DNA from: Auanema rhodensis
Taxonomy: Eukaryota > Nematoda > Chromadorea > Rhabditida > Rhabditidae
DNA length: 64,000 nt
Assembly: GCA_964057225.1 (NCBI GenBank)
Contig: OZ059896.1
Location: forward strand, 4,712,001-4,776,000
Direction of reading: 5' to 3'
Shown here: positions 36,409 to 52,100 of the stretch, one piece after another
Position numbering within the stretch: the stretch's first letter is position 1
Layout of the letters: each line of letters begins with the position of its first letter
Program-made: the position numbers and the translations under genes
The notes under the pieces: generated by a model
Database searches by the model: none
Told to the model about the DNA's origin: nothing
The model's input: only the letters and a program-made list of their open reading frames with translations

Positions 36409-39400
36409 TGCTTCCAAAAACATTTTGACAAAAATTTTCCCGAAAAATTTCAAAATAATTTCACAAAAAGTAGATGTTTTTAGATTCCTTTTTTCAAGAC
36501 AAAGACGATGGACATTGTTATTCAACAAAAAAATTAATTCTTCAGGGTGAAAATCGAGGATATAAGTGTGAACTTATATCAGTTGATATCTCGGTGCATT
36601 TTTAAGCTAGCGCAAATCTGATAACACAGATCGACGCAGCTTAAAAATCCACATCGAATGCACTATACTACATTGGGAAACACTCAATACAAAAATTAGT
36701 TATGATCGTTTGAAAAATGATGCATTAGTGTATGTTGAGTTTCCATGTACACTCAACATTGCTTCCAAAAACATTTTGACAAAAATTTTCCCGAAAAATT
36801 TCAAAATAATTTCACAAAAAGTAGATGTTTTTAGATTCCTTTTTTCAAGACAAAGACGATGGACATTGGTATTCAACAAAAAAATTAATTCTTCACGGTG
36901 AAAATCGAGGATATAAGTGTGAACTTATATCAGTTGATATCTCGGTGCATTTTTAAGCTAGCGCAAATCTGATAACACAGATCGACGCAGCTTAAAAATC
37001 CACATCGAATGCACTATACTACATTGGGAAACACTCAATACAAAAATTAGTTATGATCGTTTGAAAAATGATGCATTAGTGTATGTTGAGTTTCCATGTA
37101 CACTCAACATTGCTTCCAAAAACATTTTGACAAAAATTTTCCCGAAAAATTTCAAAATAATTTCACAAAAAGTAGATGTTTTTAGATTCCTTTTTTCAAG
37201 ACAAAGACGATGGACATTGTTATTCAACAAAAAAATTAATTCTTCACGGTGAAAATCGAGGATATAAGTGTGAACCTATATCAGTTGATATCTCGGTGCA
37301 TTTTCAAGCTAGCGCAAATCTGATAACACAGATCGACGCAGCTTAAAAATCCGCATCGAATGCACTATACTACATGGAGAAACGCTCAATACAAAAATTA
37401 GTTATGATCGTTTGAAAAATGATGCATTAGTGTATGTTGAGTTTCCATGTACACTCAACAATGCTTCCAAAAACATTTTGACAAAAATTTTCCCGAAAAA
37501 TTTCAAAATAATTTCACAAAAAGTAGATGTTTTTAGATTCCTTTTTTCAAGACAAAGACGATGGACATTGTTATTCAACAAAAAAATTAATTCTTCACGG
37601 TGAAAATCGAGGATATAAGTGTGAACCTATATCAGTTGATATCTCGGTGCATTTTCAAGCTAGCGCAAATCTGATAACACAGATCGACGCAGCTTAAAAA
37701 TCCGCATCGAATGCACTATACTACATGGAGAAACGCTCAATACAAAAATTAGTTATGATCGTTTGAAAAATGATGCATTAGTGTATGTTGAGTTTTCATG
37801 TACACTCAACAATGCATCCAAAAACATTTTGACAAAAATTTTCCCGAAAAATTTCAAAATAATTTCACAAAAAGTAGATGTTTTTAGATTCCTTTTTTCA
37901 AGACAAAGACGATGGACAATGTTATTCAACGAAAAAATTAAATCTTCAGGGTGAAAATCGAGGATATAAGTGTGAACCTATATCAGTTGATATCCCGGTG
38001 CATTTTCAAGCTAGCGCAAATCTGATAACACAGATCGACGCAGCTTAAAAATCCGCATCGAATGCACTATACTACATTGAGAAAAGCTAAATACAAAAAT
38101 TAGTTATGATCGTTTGAAAAATGATGCATTAGTGTATGTTGAGTTTCCATGTACACTCAACATTGCTTCCAAAAACATTTTGACAAAAATTTTCCCGAAA
38201 AATTTCAAAATAATTTCACAAAAAGTAGATGTTTTTAGATTCCTTTTTTCAAGACAAAGACGATGGACATTGTTATTCAACAAAAAAATTAATTCTTCAC
38301 GGTGAAAATCGAGGATATAAGTGTGAACTTATATCAGTTGATATCTCGGTGCATTTTTAAGCTAGCGCAAATCTGATAACACAGATCGACGCAGCTTAAA
38401 AATCCACATCGAATGCACTATACTACATTGGGAAACACTCAATACAAAAATTAGTTATGATCGTTTGAAAAATGATGCATTAGTGTATGTTGAGTTTCCA
38501 TGTACACTCAACATTGCTTCCAAAAACATTTTGACAAAAATTTTCCCGAAAAATTTCAAAATAATTTCACAAAAAGTAGATGTTTTTAGATTCCTTTTTT
38601 CAAGACAAAGACGATGGACATTGTTATTCAACAAAAAAATTAATTCTTCACGGTGAAAATCGAGGATATAAGTGTGAACTTATATCAGTTGATATCTCGG
38701 TGCATTTTTAAGCTAGCGCAAATCTGATAACACAGATCGACGCAGCTTAAAAATCCACATCGAATGCACTATACTACATTGGGAAACACTCAATACAAAA
38801 ATTAGTTATGATCGTTTGAAAAATGATGCATTAGTGTATGTTGAGTTTCCATGTACACTCAACATTGCTTCCAAAAACATTTTGACAAAAATTTTCCCGA
38901 AAAATTTCAAAATAATTTCACAAAAAGTAGATGTTTTTAGATTCCTTTTTTCAAGACAAAGACGATGGACATTGTTATTCAACAAAAAAATTAATTCTTC
39001 ACGGTGAAAATCGAGGATATAAGTGTGAACTTATATCAGTTGATATCTCGGTGCATTTTTAAGCTAGCGCAAATCTGATAACACAGATCGACGCAGCTTA
39101 AAAATCCGCATCGAATGCACTATACTACATGGAGAAACGCTCAATACAAAAATTAGTTATGATCGTTTGAAAAATGATGCATTAGTGTATGTTGAGTTTC
39201 CATGTACACTCAACAATGCTTCCAAAAACATTTTGACAAAAATTTTCCCGAAAAATTTCAAAATAATTTCACAAAAAGTAGATGTTTTTAGATTCCTTTT
39301 TTCAAGACAAAGACGATGGACATTGTTATTCAACAAAAAAATTAATTCTTCACGGTGAAAATCGAGGATATAAGTGTGAACCTATATCAGTTGATATCTC

Positions 39401-41086
39401 GGTGCATTTTCAAGCTAGCGCAAATCTGATAACACAGATCGACGCAGCTTAAAAATCCGCATCGAATGCACTATACTACATGGAGAAACGCTCAATACAA
39501 AAATTAGTTATGATCGTTTGAAAAATGATGCATTAGTGTATGTTGAGTTTCCATGTACACTCAACAATGCTTCCAAAAACATTTTGACAAAAATTTTCCC
39601 GAAAAATTTCAAAATAATTTCACAAAAAGTAGATGTTTTTAGATTCCTTTTTTCAAGACAAAGACGATGGACATTGTTATTCAACAAAAAAATTAATTCT
39701 TCACGGTGAAAATCGAGGATATAAGTGTGAACCTATATCAGTTGATATCTCGGTGCATTTTCAAGCTAGCGCAAATCTGATAACACAGATCGACGCAGCT
39801 TAAAAATCCGCATCGAATGCACTATACTACATGGAGAAACGCTCAATACAAAAATTAGTTATGATCGTTTGAAAAATGATGCATTAGTGTATGTTGAGTT
39901 TCCATGTACACTCAACAATGCTTCCAAAAACATTTTGACAAAAATTTTCCCGAAAAATTTCAAAATAATTTCACAAAAAGTAGATGTTTTTAGATTCCTT
40001 TTTTCAAGACAAAGACGATGGACATTGTTATTCAACAAAAAAATTAATTCTTCACGGTGAAAATCGAGGATATAAGTGTGAACCTATATCAGTTGATATC
40101 TCGGTGCATTTTCAAGCTAGCGCAAATCTGATAACACAGATCGACGCAGCTTAAAAATCCGCATCGAATGCACTATACTACATGGAGAAACGCTCAATAC
40201 AAAAATTAGTTATGATCGTTTGAAAAATGATGCATTAGTGTATGTTGAGTTTCCATGTACACTCAACAATGCTTCCAAAAACATTTTGACAAAAATTTTC
40301 CCGAAAAATTTCAAAATAATTTCACAAAAAGTAGATGTTTTTAGATTCCTTTTTTCAAGACAAAGACGATGGACATTGTTATTCAACAAAAAAATTAATT
40401 CTTCACGGTGAAAATCGAGGATATAAGTGTGAACCTATATCAGTTGATATCTCGGTGCATTTTCAAGCTAGCGCAAATCTGATAACACAGATCGACGCAG
40501 CTTAAAAATCCGCATCGAATGCACTATACTACATGGAGAAACGCTCAATACAAAAATTAGTTATGATCGTTTGAAAAATGATGCATTAGTGTATGTTGAG
40601 TTTCCATGTACACTCAACAATGCTTCCAAAAACATTTTGACAAAAATTTTCCCGAAAAATTTCAAAATAATTTCACAAAAAGTAGATGTTTTTAGATTCC
40701 TTTTTTCAAGACAAAGACGATGGACATTGTTATTCAACAAAAAAATTAATTCTTCACGGTGAAAATCGAGGATATAAGTGTGAACCTATATCAGTTGATA
40801 TCTCGGTGCATTTTCAAGCTAGCGCAAATCTGATAACACAGATCGACGCAGCTTAAAAATCCGCATCGAATGCACTATACTACATTGAGAAAAGCTAAAT
40901 ACAAAAATTAGTTATGATCGTTTGAAAAATGATGCATTAGTGTATGTTGAGTTTCCATGTACACTCAACAATGCTTCCAAAAACATTTTGACAAAAATTT
41001 TCCCGAAAAATTTCAAAATAATTTCACAAAAAGTAGATGTTTTTAGATTCCTCTTTTCAAGACAAAGACGATGGACATTGTTATTC

Positions 41087-41101
41087 AACAAAAAAAAATT
41101 A
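41087..41101 (+). repeat. satA copy with a 2-bp insertion in an A-run
   Basis: The A-run after TTATTCAAC is two bases longer than in neighbours, making a 353-bp monomer. The frame opened at 40922 is shifted and runs on to 41209, giving a spurious 95-codon frame. After this copy the 351-bp phase is offset by 2 bp. Confidence 0.85.
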
Positions 41102-41976
41102 ATTCTTCACGGTGAAAATCGAGGATATAAGTGTGAACCTATATCAGTTGATATCTCGGTGCATTTTCAAGCTAGCGCAAATCTGATAACACAGATCGAC
41201 GCAGCTTAAAAATCCGCATCGAATGCACTATACTACATGGAGAAACGCTTAATACAAAAATTAGTTATGATCGTTTGAAAAATGATGCATTAGTGTATGT
41301 TGAGTTTCCATGTACACTCAACAATGCTTCCAAAAACATTTTGACAAAAATTTTCCCGAACAATTTCAAAATAATTTCACAAAAAGTAGATGTTTTTAGA
41401 TTCCTTTTTTCAAGACAAAGACGATGGACAATGTTATTCAACGAAAAAATTAAATCTTCAGGGTGAAAATCGAGGATATAAGTGTGAACCTATATCAGTT
41501 GATATCTCGGTTCATTTTTAAGCTAGCGCAAATCTGATAACACAGATCGACGCAGCTTAAAAATCCGCATCGAATGTACTATACTACATTAAGAAACGCT
41601 CAATACAAAAATTAGTTATGATTGTTTGAAAAATGATGCATTAGTGTATGTTGAGTTTCCATGTACACTCAACATTGCTTCCAAAAACATTTTGACAAAC
41701 ATTTTCCCGAAAAATTTCAGAATAAATTTACAAAAAGTAGATGTTTTTAGATTCCTTTTTTCAAGACAAAGACGATGGACATTGTCATTCAACAAAAAAA
41801 TTAATTCTTCACGGTGAAAATCGAGGATATAAGTGTGAACCTATATCAGTTGATATCTCGGTGCATTTTCAAGCTAGCGCAAATCTGATAACACAGATCG
41901 ACGCAGCTTAAAAATCCACATCGAATGCACTATACTACATTGGGAAACACTCAATACAAAAATTAGTTATGATCGT

Positions 41977-44900
41977 TTGAAAAATGATGCATTAGTGTAT
42001 GTTGAGTTTCCATGTACACTCAACATTGCTTCCAAAAACATTTTGACAAAAATTTTCCCGAAAAATTTCAAAATAATTTCACAAAAAGTAGATGTTTTTA
42101 GATTCCTTTTTTCAAGACAAAGACGATGGACATTGTTATTCAACAAAAAAATTAATTCTTCACGGTGAAAATCGAGGATATAAGTGTGAACTTATATCAG
42201 TTGATATCTCGGTGCATTTTTAAGCTAGCGCAAATCTGATAACACAGATCGACGCAGCTTAAAAATCCACATCGGATGCACTATACTACATTGGGAAACA
42301 CTCAATACAAAAATTAGTTATGATCGTTTGAAAAATGATGCATTAGTGTATGTTGAGTTTCCATGTACACTCAACATTGCTTCCAAAAACATTTTGACAA
42401 AAATTTTCCCGAAAAATTTCAAAATAATTTCACAAAAAGTAGATGTTTTTAGATTCCTTTTTTCAAGACAAAGACGATGGACATTGTTATTCAACAAAAA
42501 AATTAATTCTTCAGGGTGAAAATCGAGGATATAAGTGTGAACTTATATCAGTTGATATCTCGGTGCATTTTTAAGCTAGCGCAAATCTGATAACACAGAT
42601 CGACGCAGCTTAAAAATCCACATCGAATGCACTATACTACATTGGGAAACACTCAATACAAAAATTAGTTATGATCGTTTGAAAAATGATGCATTAGTGT
42701 ATGTTGAGTTTCCATGTACACTCAACATTGCTTCCAAAAACATTTTGACAAAAATTTTCCCGAAAAATTTCAAAATAATTTCCCAAAAAGTAGATGTTTT
42801 TAGATTCCTTTTTTCAAGACAAAGACGATGGACATTGTTATTCAACAAAAAAATTAATTCTTCACGGTGAAAATCGAGGATATAAGTGTGAACCTATATC
42901 AGTTGATATCTCGGTGCATTTTCAAGCTAGCGCAAATCTGATAACACAGATCGACGCAGCTTAAAAATCCGCATCGAATGCACTATACTACATTAAGAAA
43001 AGCTTAATACAAAAATTAGTTATGATCGTTTGAAAAATGATGCATTAGTGTATGTTGAGTTTCCATGTACACTCAACATTGCTTCCAAAAACATTTTGAC
43101 AAAAATTTTCCCGAAAAATTTCAAAATAATTTCACAAAAAGTAGATGTTTTTAGATTCCTTTTTTCAAGACAAAGACGATGGACATTGTTATTCAACAAA
43201 AAAATTAATTCTTCAGGGTGAAAATCGAGGATATAAGTGTGAACTTATATCAGTTGATATCTCGGTGCATTTTTAAGCTAGCGCAAATCTGATAACACAG
43301 ATCGACGCAGCTTAAAAATCCACATCGGATGCACTATACTACATTGGGAAACACTCAATACAAAAATTAGTTATGATCGTTTGAAAAATGATGCATTAGT
43401 GTATGTTGAGTTTCCATGTACACTCAACATTGCTTCCAAAAACATTTTGACAAAAATTTTCCCGAAAAATTTCAAAATAATTTCACAAAAAGTAGATGTT
43501 TTTAGATTCCTTTTTTCAAGACAAAGACGATGGACATTGTTATTCAACAAAAAAATTAATTCTTCAGGGTGAAAATCGAGGATATAAGTGTGAACTTATA
43601 TCAGTTGATATCTCGGTGCATTTTTAAGCTAGCGCAAATCTGATAACACAGATCGACGCAGCTTAAAAATCCACATCGAATGCACTATACTACATTGGGA
43701 AACACTCAATACAAAAATTAGTTATGATCGTTTGAAAAATGATGCATTAGTGTATGTTGAGTTTCCATGTACACTCAACATTGCTTCCAAAAACATTTTG
43801 ACAAAAATTTTCCCGAAAAATTTCAAAATAATTTCCCAAAAAGTAGATGTTTTTAGATTCCTTTTTTCAAGACAAAGACGATGGACATTGTTATTCAACA
43901 AAAAAATTAATTCTTCACGGTGAAAATCGAGGATATAAGTGTGAACCTATATCAGTTGATATCTCGGTGCATTTTCAAGCTAGCGCAAATCTGATAACAC
44001 AGATCGACGCAGCTTAAAAATCCGCATCGAATGCACTATACTACATTAAGAAAAGCTTAATACAAAAATTAGTTATGATCGTTTGAAAAATGATGCATTA
44101 GTGTATGTTGAGTTTCCATGTACACTCAACATTGCTTCCAAAAACATTTTGACAAAAATTTTCCCGAAAAATTTCAAAATAATTTCACAAAAAGTAGATG
44201 TTTTTAGATTCCTTTTTTCAAGACAAAGACGATGGACATTGTTATTCAACAAAAAAATTAATTCTTCAGGGTGAAAATCGAGGATATAAGTGTGAACTTA
44301 TATCAGTTGATATCTCGGTGCATTTTTAAGCTAGCGCAAATCTGATAACACAGATCGACGCAGCTTAAAAATCCACATCGGATGCACTATACTACATTGG
44401 GAAACACTCAATACAAAAATTAGTTATGATCGTTTGAAAAATGATGCATTAGTGTATGTTGAGTTTCCATGTACACTCAACATTGCTTCCAAAAACATTT
44501 TGACAAAAATTTTCCCGAAAAATTTCAAAATAATTTCACAAAAAGTAGATGTTTTTAGATTCCTTTTTTCAAGACAAAGACGATGGACATTGTTATTCAA
44601 CAAAAAAATTAATTCTTCAGGGTGAAAATCGAGGATATAAGTGTGAACTTATATCAGTTGATATCTCGGTGCATTTTTAAGCTAGCGCAAATCTGATAAC
44701 ACAGATCGACGCAGCTTAAAAATCCACATCGAATGCACTATACTACATTGGGAAACACTCAATACAAAAATTAGTTATGATCGTTTGAAAAATGATGCAT
44801 TAGTGTATGTTGAGTTTCCATGTACACTCAACATTGCTTCCAAAAACATTTTGACAAAAATTTTCCCGAAAAATTTCAAAATAATTTCCCAAAAAGTAGA

Positions 44901-47900
44901 TGTTTTTAGATTCCTTTTTTCAAGACAAAGACGATGGACATTGTTATTCAACAAAAAAATTAATTCTTCACGGTGAAAATCGAGGATATAAGTGTGAACC
45001 TATATCAGTTGATATCTCGGTGCATTTTCAAGCTAGCGCAAATCTGATAACACAGATCGACGCAGCTTAAAAATCCGCATCGAATGCACTATACTACATT
45101 AAGAAAAGCTTAATACAAAAATTAGTTATGATCGTTTGAAAAATGATGCATTAGTGTATGTTGAGTTTCCATGTACACTCAACATTGCTTCCAAAAACAT
45201 TTTGACAAAAATTTTCCCGAAAAATTTCAAAATAATTTCACAAAAAGTAGATGTTTTTAGATTTCTTTTTTCAAGACAAAGACGATGGACATTGTTATTC
45301 AACAAAAAAATTAATTCTTCAGGGTGAAAATCGAGGATATAAGTGTGAACTTATATCAGTTGATATCTCGGTGCATTTTTAAGCTAGCGCAAATCTGATA
45401 ACACAGATCGACGCAGCTTAAAAATCCGCATCGAATGCACTATACTACATTAAGAAAAGCTTAATACAAAAATTAGTTATGATCGTTTGAAAAATGATGC
45501 ATTAGTGTATGTTGAGTTTCCATGTACACTCAACATTGCTTCCAAAAACATTTTGACAAAAATTTTCCCGAAAAATTTCAAAATAATTTCACAAAAAGTA
45601 GATGTTTTTAGATTTCTTTTTTCAAGACAAAGACGATGGACATTGTTATTCAACAAAAAAATTAATTCTTCAGGGTGAAAATCGAGGATATAAGTGTGAA
45701 CTTATATCAGTTGATATCTCGGTGCATTTTTAAGCTAGCGCAAATCTGATAACACAGATCGACGCAGCTTAAAAATCCACATCGAATGCACTATACTACA
45801 TTGGGAAACACTCAATACAAACATTAGTTATGATCGTTTGAAAAATGATGCATTAGTGTATGTTGAGTTTCCATGTACACTCAACATTGCTTCCAAAAAC
45901 ATTTTGACAAAAATTTTCCCGAAAAATTTCAAAATAATTTCACAAAAAGTAGATGTTTTTAGATTCCTTTTTTCAAGACAAAGACGATGGACATTGTTAT
46001 TCAACAAAAAAATTAATTCTTCAGGGTGAAAATCGAGGATATAAGTGTGAACTTATATCAGTTGATATCTCGGTGCATTTTTAAGCTAGCGCAAATCTGA
46101 TAACACAGATCGACGCAGCTTAAAAATCCACATCGAATGCACTATACTACATTGGGAAACACTCAATACAAAAATTAGTTATGATCGTTTGAAAAATGAT
46201 GCATTAGTGTATGTTGAGTTTCCATGTACACTCAACATTGCTTCCAAAAACATTTTGACAAAAATTTTCCCGAAAAATTTCAAAATAATTTCCCAAAAAG
46301 TAGATGTTTTTAGATTCCTTTTTTCAAGACAAAGACGATGGACATTGTTATTCAACAAAAAAATTAATTCTTCACGGTGAAAATCGAGGATATAAGTGTG
46401 AACCTATATCAGTTGATATCTCGGTGCATTTTCAAGCTAGCGCAAATCTGATAACACAGATCGACGCAGCTTAAAAATCCGCATCGAATGCACTATACTA
46501 CATTAAGAAAAGCTTAATACAAAAATTAGTTATGATCGTTTGAAAAATGATGCATTAGTGTATGTTGAGTTTCCATGTACACTCAACATTGCTTCCAAAA
46601 ACATTTTGACAAAAATTTTCCCGAAAAATTTCAAAATAATTTCACAAAAAGTAGATGTTTTTAGATTCCTTTTTTCAAGACAAAGACGATGGACATTGTT
46701 ATTCAACAAAAAAATTAATTCTTCACGGTGAAAATCGAGGATATAAGTGTGAACTTATATCAGTTGATATCTCGGTGCATTTTTAAGCTAGCGCAAATCT
46801 GATAACACAGATCGACGCAGCTTAAAAATCCACATCGAATGCACTATACTACATTGGGAAACACTCAATACAAACATTAGTTATGATCGTTTGAAAAATG
46901 ATGCATTAGTGTATGTTGAGTTTCCATGTACACTCAACATTGCTTCCAAAAACATTTTGACAAAAATTTTCCCGAAAAATTTCAAAATAATTTCACAAAA
47001 AGTAGATGTTTTTAGATTCCTTTTTTCAAGACAAAGACGATGGACATTGTTATTCAACAAAAAAATTAATTCTTCAGGGTGAAAATCGAGGATATAAGTG
47101 TGAACTTATATCAGTTGATATCTCGGTGCATTTTTAAGCTAGCGCAAATCTGATAACACAGATCGACGCAGCTTAAAAATCCACATCGAATGCACTATAC
47201 TACATTGGGAAACACTCAATACAAAAATTAGTTATGATCGTTTGAAAAATGATGCATTAGTGTATGTTGAGTTTCCATGTACACTCAACATTGCTTCCAA
47301 AAACATTTTGACAAAAATTTTCCCGAAAAATTTCAAAATAATTTCCCAAAAAGTAGATGTTTTTAGATTCCTTTTTTCAAGACAAAGACGATGGACATTG
47401 TTATTCAACAAAAAAATTAATTCTTCACGGTGAAAATCGAGGATATAAGTGTGAACCTATATCAGTTGATATCTCGGTGCATTTTCAAGCTAGCGCAAAT
47501 CTGATAACACAGATCGACGCAGCTTAAAAATCCGCATCGAATGCACTATACTACATTAAGAAAAGCTTAATACAAAAATTAGTTATGATCGTTTGAAAAA
47601 TGATGCATTAGTGTATGTTGAGTTTCCATGTACACTCAACATTGCTTCCAAAAACATTTTGACAAAAATTTTCCCGAAAAATTTCAAAATAATTTCACAA
47701 AAAGTAGATGTTTTTAGATTCCTTTTTTCAAGACAAAGACGATGGACATTGTTATTCAACAAAAAAATTAATTCTTCACGGTGAAAATCGAGGATATAAG
47801 TGTGAACCTATATCAGTTGATATCTCGGTGCATTTTCAAGCTAGCGCAAATCTGATAACACAGATCGACGCAGCTTAAAAATCCGCATCGAATGCACTAT

Positions 47901-48837
47901 ACTACATTAAGAAAAGCTTAATACAAAAATTAGTTATGATCGTTTGAAAAATGATGCATTAGTGTATGTTGAGTTTCCATGTACACTCAACATTGCTTCC
48001 AAAAACATTTTGACAAAAATTTTCCCGAAAAATTTCAAAATAATTTCACAAAAAGTAGATGTTTTTAGATTTCTTTTTTCAAGACAAAGACGATGGACAT
48101 TGTTATTCAACAAAAAAATTAATTCTTCAGGGTGAAAATCGAGGATATAAGTGTGAACTTATATCAGTTGATATCTCGGTGCATTTTTAAGCTAGCGCAA
48201 ATCTGATAACACAGATCGACGCAGCTTAAAAATCCACATCGAATGCACTATACTACATTGGGAAACACTCAATACAAAAATTAGTTATGATCGTTTGAAA
48301 AATGATGCATTAGTGTATGTTGAGTTTCCATGTACACTCAACATTGCTTCCAAAAACATTTTGACAAAAATTTTCCCGAAAAATTTCAAAATAATTTCCC
48401 AAAAAGTAGATGTTTTTAGATTCCTTTTTTCAAGACAAAGACGATGGACATTGTTATTCAACAAAAAAATTAATTCTTCACGGTGAAAATCGAGGATATA
48501 AGTGTGAACCTATATCAGTTGATATCTCGGTGCATTTTCAAGCTAGCGCAAATCTGATAACACAGATCGACGCAGCTTAAAAATCCGCATCGAATGCACT
48601 ATACTACATTAAGAAAAGCTTAATACAAAAATTAGTTATGATCGTTTGAAAAATGATGCATTAGTGTATGTTGAGTTTCCATGTACACTCAACATTGCTT
48701 CCAAAAACATTTTGACAAAAATTTTCCCGAAAAATTTCAAAATAATTTCACAAAAAGTAGATGTTTTTAGATTCCTTTTTTCAAGACAAAGACGATGGAC
48801 ATTGTTATTCAACAAAAAAATTAATTCTTCAGGGTGA
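41977..48837 (+). repeat. satA higher-order repeat: 1053-bp three-monomer unit
   Basis: The private variant AATTTCCCAAAAAGTAG (instead of TTTCACAAAAAG) occurs at about 42782, 43835, 44888, 46292, 47345 and 48398. Spacing is 1053 bp (three monomers) except for one interval of 1404 bp (four monomers). The linked variants CACATCGGATGC, ACATTGGGAAACACTC and ACATTAAGAAAAGC recur in the same order. Confidence 0.82.
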
Positions 48838-48996
48838 AAATCGAGGATATAAGTGTGAACTTATATCAGTTGATATCTCGGTGCATTTTTAAGCTAGCGC
48901 AAATCTGATAACACAGATCGACGCAGCTTAAAAATCCACATCGAATGCACTATACTACATTGGGAAACACTCAATACAAAAATTAGTTATGATCGT

Positions 48997-49188
48997 TTGA
49001 AAAATGATGCATTAGTGTATGTTGAGTTTCCATGTACACTCAACATTGCTTCCAAAAACATTTTGACAAAAATTTTCCCGAAAAATTTCAAAATAATTTC
49101 ACAAAAAGTAGATGTTTTTAGATTCCTTTTTTAAAGACAAAGACGATGGACATTGTTATTCAACAAAAAAATTAATTCTTCACGGTGA
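48997..49188 (+). repeat. satA copy with a nonsense change
   Basis: At about 49131 the usual TTTTTTCAAGAC reads TTTTTTAAAGAC, putting TAA into the frame that is open in neighbouring copies. It is otherwise an ordinary monomer. Confidence 0.85.
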
Positions 49189-52100
49189 AAATCGAGGATA
49201 TAAGTGTGAACCTATATCAGTTGATATCTCGGTGCATTTTCAAGCTAGCGCAAATCTGATAACACAGATCGACGCAGCTTAAAAATCCGCATCGAATGCA
49301 CTATACTACATTAAGAAAAGCTTAATACAAAAATTAGTTATGATCGTTTGAAAAATGATGCATTAGTGTATGTTGAGTTTCCATGTACACTCAACATTGC
49401 TTCCAAAAACATTTTGACAAAAATTTTCCCGAAAATCTTCAAGATAATTTCACAAAAAGTAGATGTTTTTAGATTCCTTTTTTCAAGACAAAGACGATGG
49501 ACATTGTTATTCAACAAAAAAATTAATTCTTCAGGGTGAAAATCGAGGATATAAGTGTGAACTTATATCAGTTGATATCTCGGTGCATTTTTAAGCTAGC
49601 GCAAATCTGATAACACAGATCGACGCAGCTTAAAAATCCACATCGAATGCACTATACTACATTGGGAAACACTCAATACAAAAATTTGTTATGATCGTTT
49701 GAAAAATGATGCATTAGTGTATGTTGAGTTTCCATGTACACTCAACATTGCTTCCAAAAACATTTTGACAAAAATTTTCCCGAAAAATTTCAAAATAATT
49801 TCACAAAAAGTAGATGTTTTTAGATTCCTTTTTTCAAGACAAAGACGATGGACATTGTTATTCAACAAAAAAATTAATTCTTCACGGTGAAAATCGAGGA
49901 TATAAGTGTGAACCTATATCAGTTGATATCTCGGTGCATTTTCAAGCTAGCGCAAATCTGATAACACAGATCGACGCAGCTTAAAAATCCGCATCGAATG
50001 CACTATACTACATTAAGAAAAGCTTAATACAAAAATTAGTTATGATCGTTTGAAAAATGATGCATTAGTGTATGTTGAGTTTCCATGTACACTCAACATT
50101 GCTTCCAAAAACATTTTGACAAAAATTTTCCCGAAAAATTTCAAAATAATTTCACAAAAAGTAGATGTTTTTAGATTCCTTTTTTCAAGACAAAGACGAT
50201 GGACATTGTTATTCAACAAAAAAATTAATTCTTCAGGGTGAAAATCGAGGATATAAGTGTGAACTTATATCAGTTGATATCTCGGTGCATTTTTAAGCTA
50301 GCGCAAATCTGATAACACAGATCGACGCAGCTTAAAAATCCGCATCGAATGCACTATACTACATTAAGAAAAGCTTAATACAAAAATTAGTTATGATCGT
50401 TTGAAAAATGATGCATTAGTGTATGTTGAGTTTCCATGTACACTCAACATTGCTTCCAAAAACATTTTGACAAAAATTTTCCCGAAAAATTTCAAAATAA
50501 TTTCACAAAAAGTAGATGTTTTTAGATTCCTTTTTTCAAGACAAAGACGATGGACATTGTTATTCAACAAAAAAATTAATTCTTCAGGGTGAAAATCGAG
50601 GATATAAGTGTGAACTTATATCAGTTGATATCTCGGTGCATTTTTAAGCTAGCGCAAATCTGATAACACAGATCGACGCAGCTTAAAAATCCACATCGAA
50701 TGCACTATACTACATTGGGAAACACTCAATACAAAAATTAGTTATGATCGTTTGAAAAATGATGCATTAGTGTATGTTGAGTTTCCATGTACACTCAACA
50801 TTGCTTCCAAAAACATTTTGACAAAAATTTTCCCGAAAAATTTCAAAATAATTTCACAAAAAGTAGATGTTTTTAGATTCCTTTTTTCAAGACAAAGACG
50901 ATGGACATTGTTATTCAACAAAAAAATTAATTCTTCACGGTGAAAATCGAGGATATAAGTGTGAACTTATATCAGTTGATATCTCGGTGCATTTTTAAGC
51001 TAGCGCAAATCTGATAACACAGATCGACGCAGCTTAAAAATCCACATCGAATGCACTATACTACATTGGGAAACACTCAATACAAAAATTAGTTATGATC
51101 GTTTGAAAAATGATGCATTAGTGTATGTTGAGTTTCCATGTACACTCAACATTGCTTCCAAAAACATTTTGACAAAAATTTTCCCGAAAAATTTCAAAAT
51201 AATTTCACAAAAAGTAGATGTTTTTAGATTCCTTTTTTCAAGACAAAGACGATTGACATTGTTATTCAACAAAAAAATTAATTCTTCAGGGTGAAAATCG
51301 AGGATATAAGTGTGAACTTATATCAGTTGATATCTCGGTGCATTTTTAAGCTAGCGCAAATCTGATAACACAGATCGACGCAGCTTAAAAATCCACATCG
51401 AATGCACTATACTACATTGGGAAACACTCAATACAAAAATTAGTTATGATCGTTTGAAAAATGATGCATTAGTGTATGTTGAGTTTCCATGTACACTCAA
51501 CATTGCTTCCAAAAACATTTTGACAAAAATTTTCCCGAAAAATTTCAAAATAATTTCACAAAAAGTAGATGTTTTTAGATTCCTTTTTTCAAGACAAAGA
51601 CGATGGACATTGTTATTCAACAAAAAAATTAATTCTTCACGGTGAAAATCGAGGATATAAGTGTGAACCTATATCAGTTGATATCTCGGTGCATTTTCAA
51701 GCTAGCGCAAATCTGATAACACAGATCGACGCAGCTTAAAAATCCGCATCGAATGCACTATACTACATTGAGAAAAGCTAAATACAAAAATTAGTTATGA
51801 TCGTTTGAAAAATGATGCATTAGTGTATGTTGAGTTTCCATGTACACTCAACAATGCTTCCAAAAACATTTTGACAAAAATTTTCCCGAAAAATTTCAAA
51901 ATAATTTCACAAAAAGTAGATGTTTTTAGATTCCTTTTTTCAAGACAAAGACGATGGACAATGTTATTCAACGAAAAAATTAAATCTTCAGGGTGAAAAT
52001 CGAGGATATAAGTGTGAACCTATATCAGTTGATATCTCGGTTCATTTTTAAGCTAGCGCAAATCTGATAACACAGATCGACGCAGCTTAAAAATCCGCAT

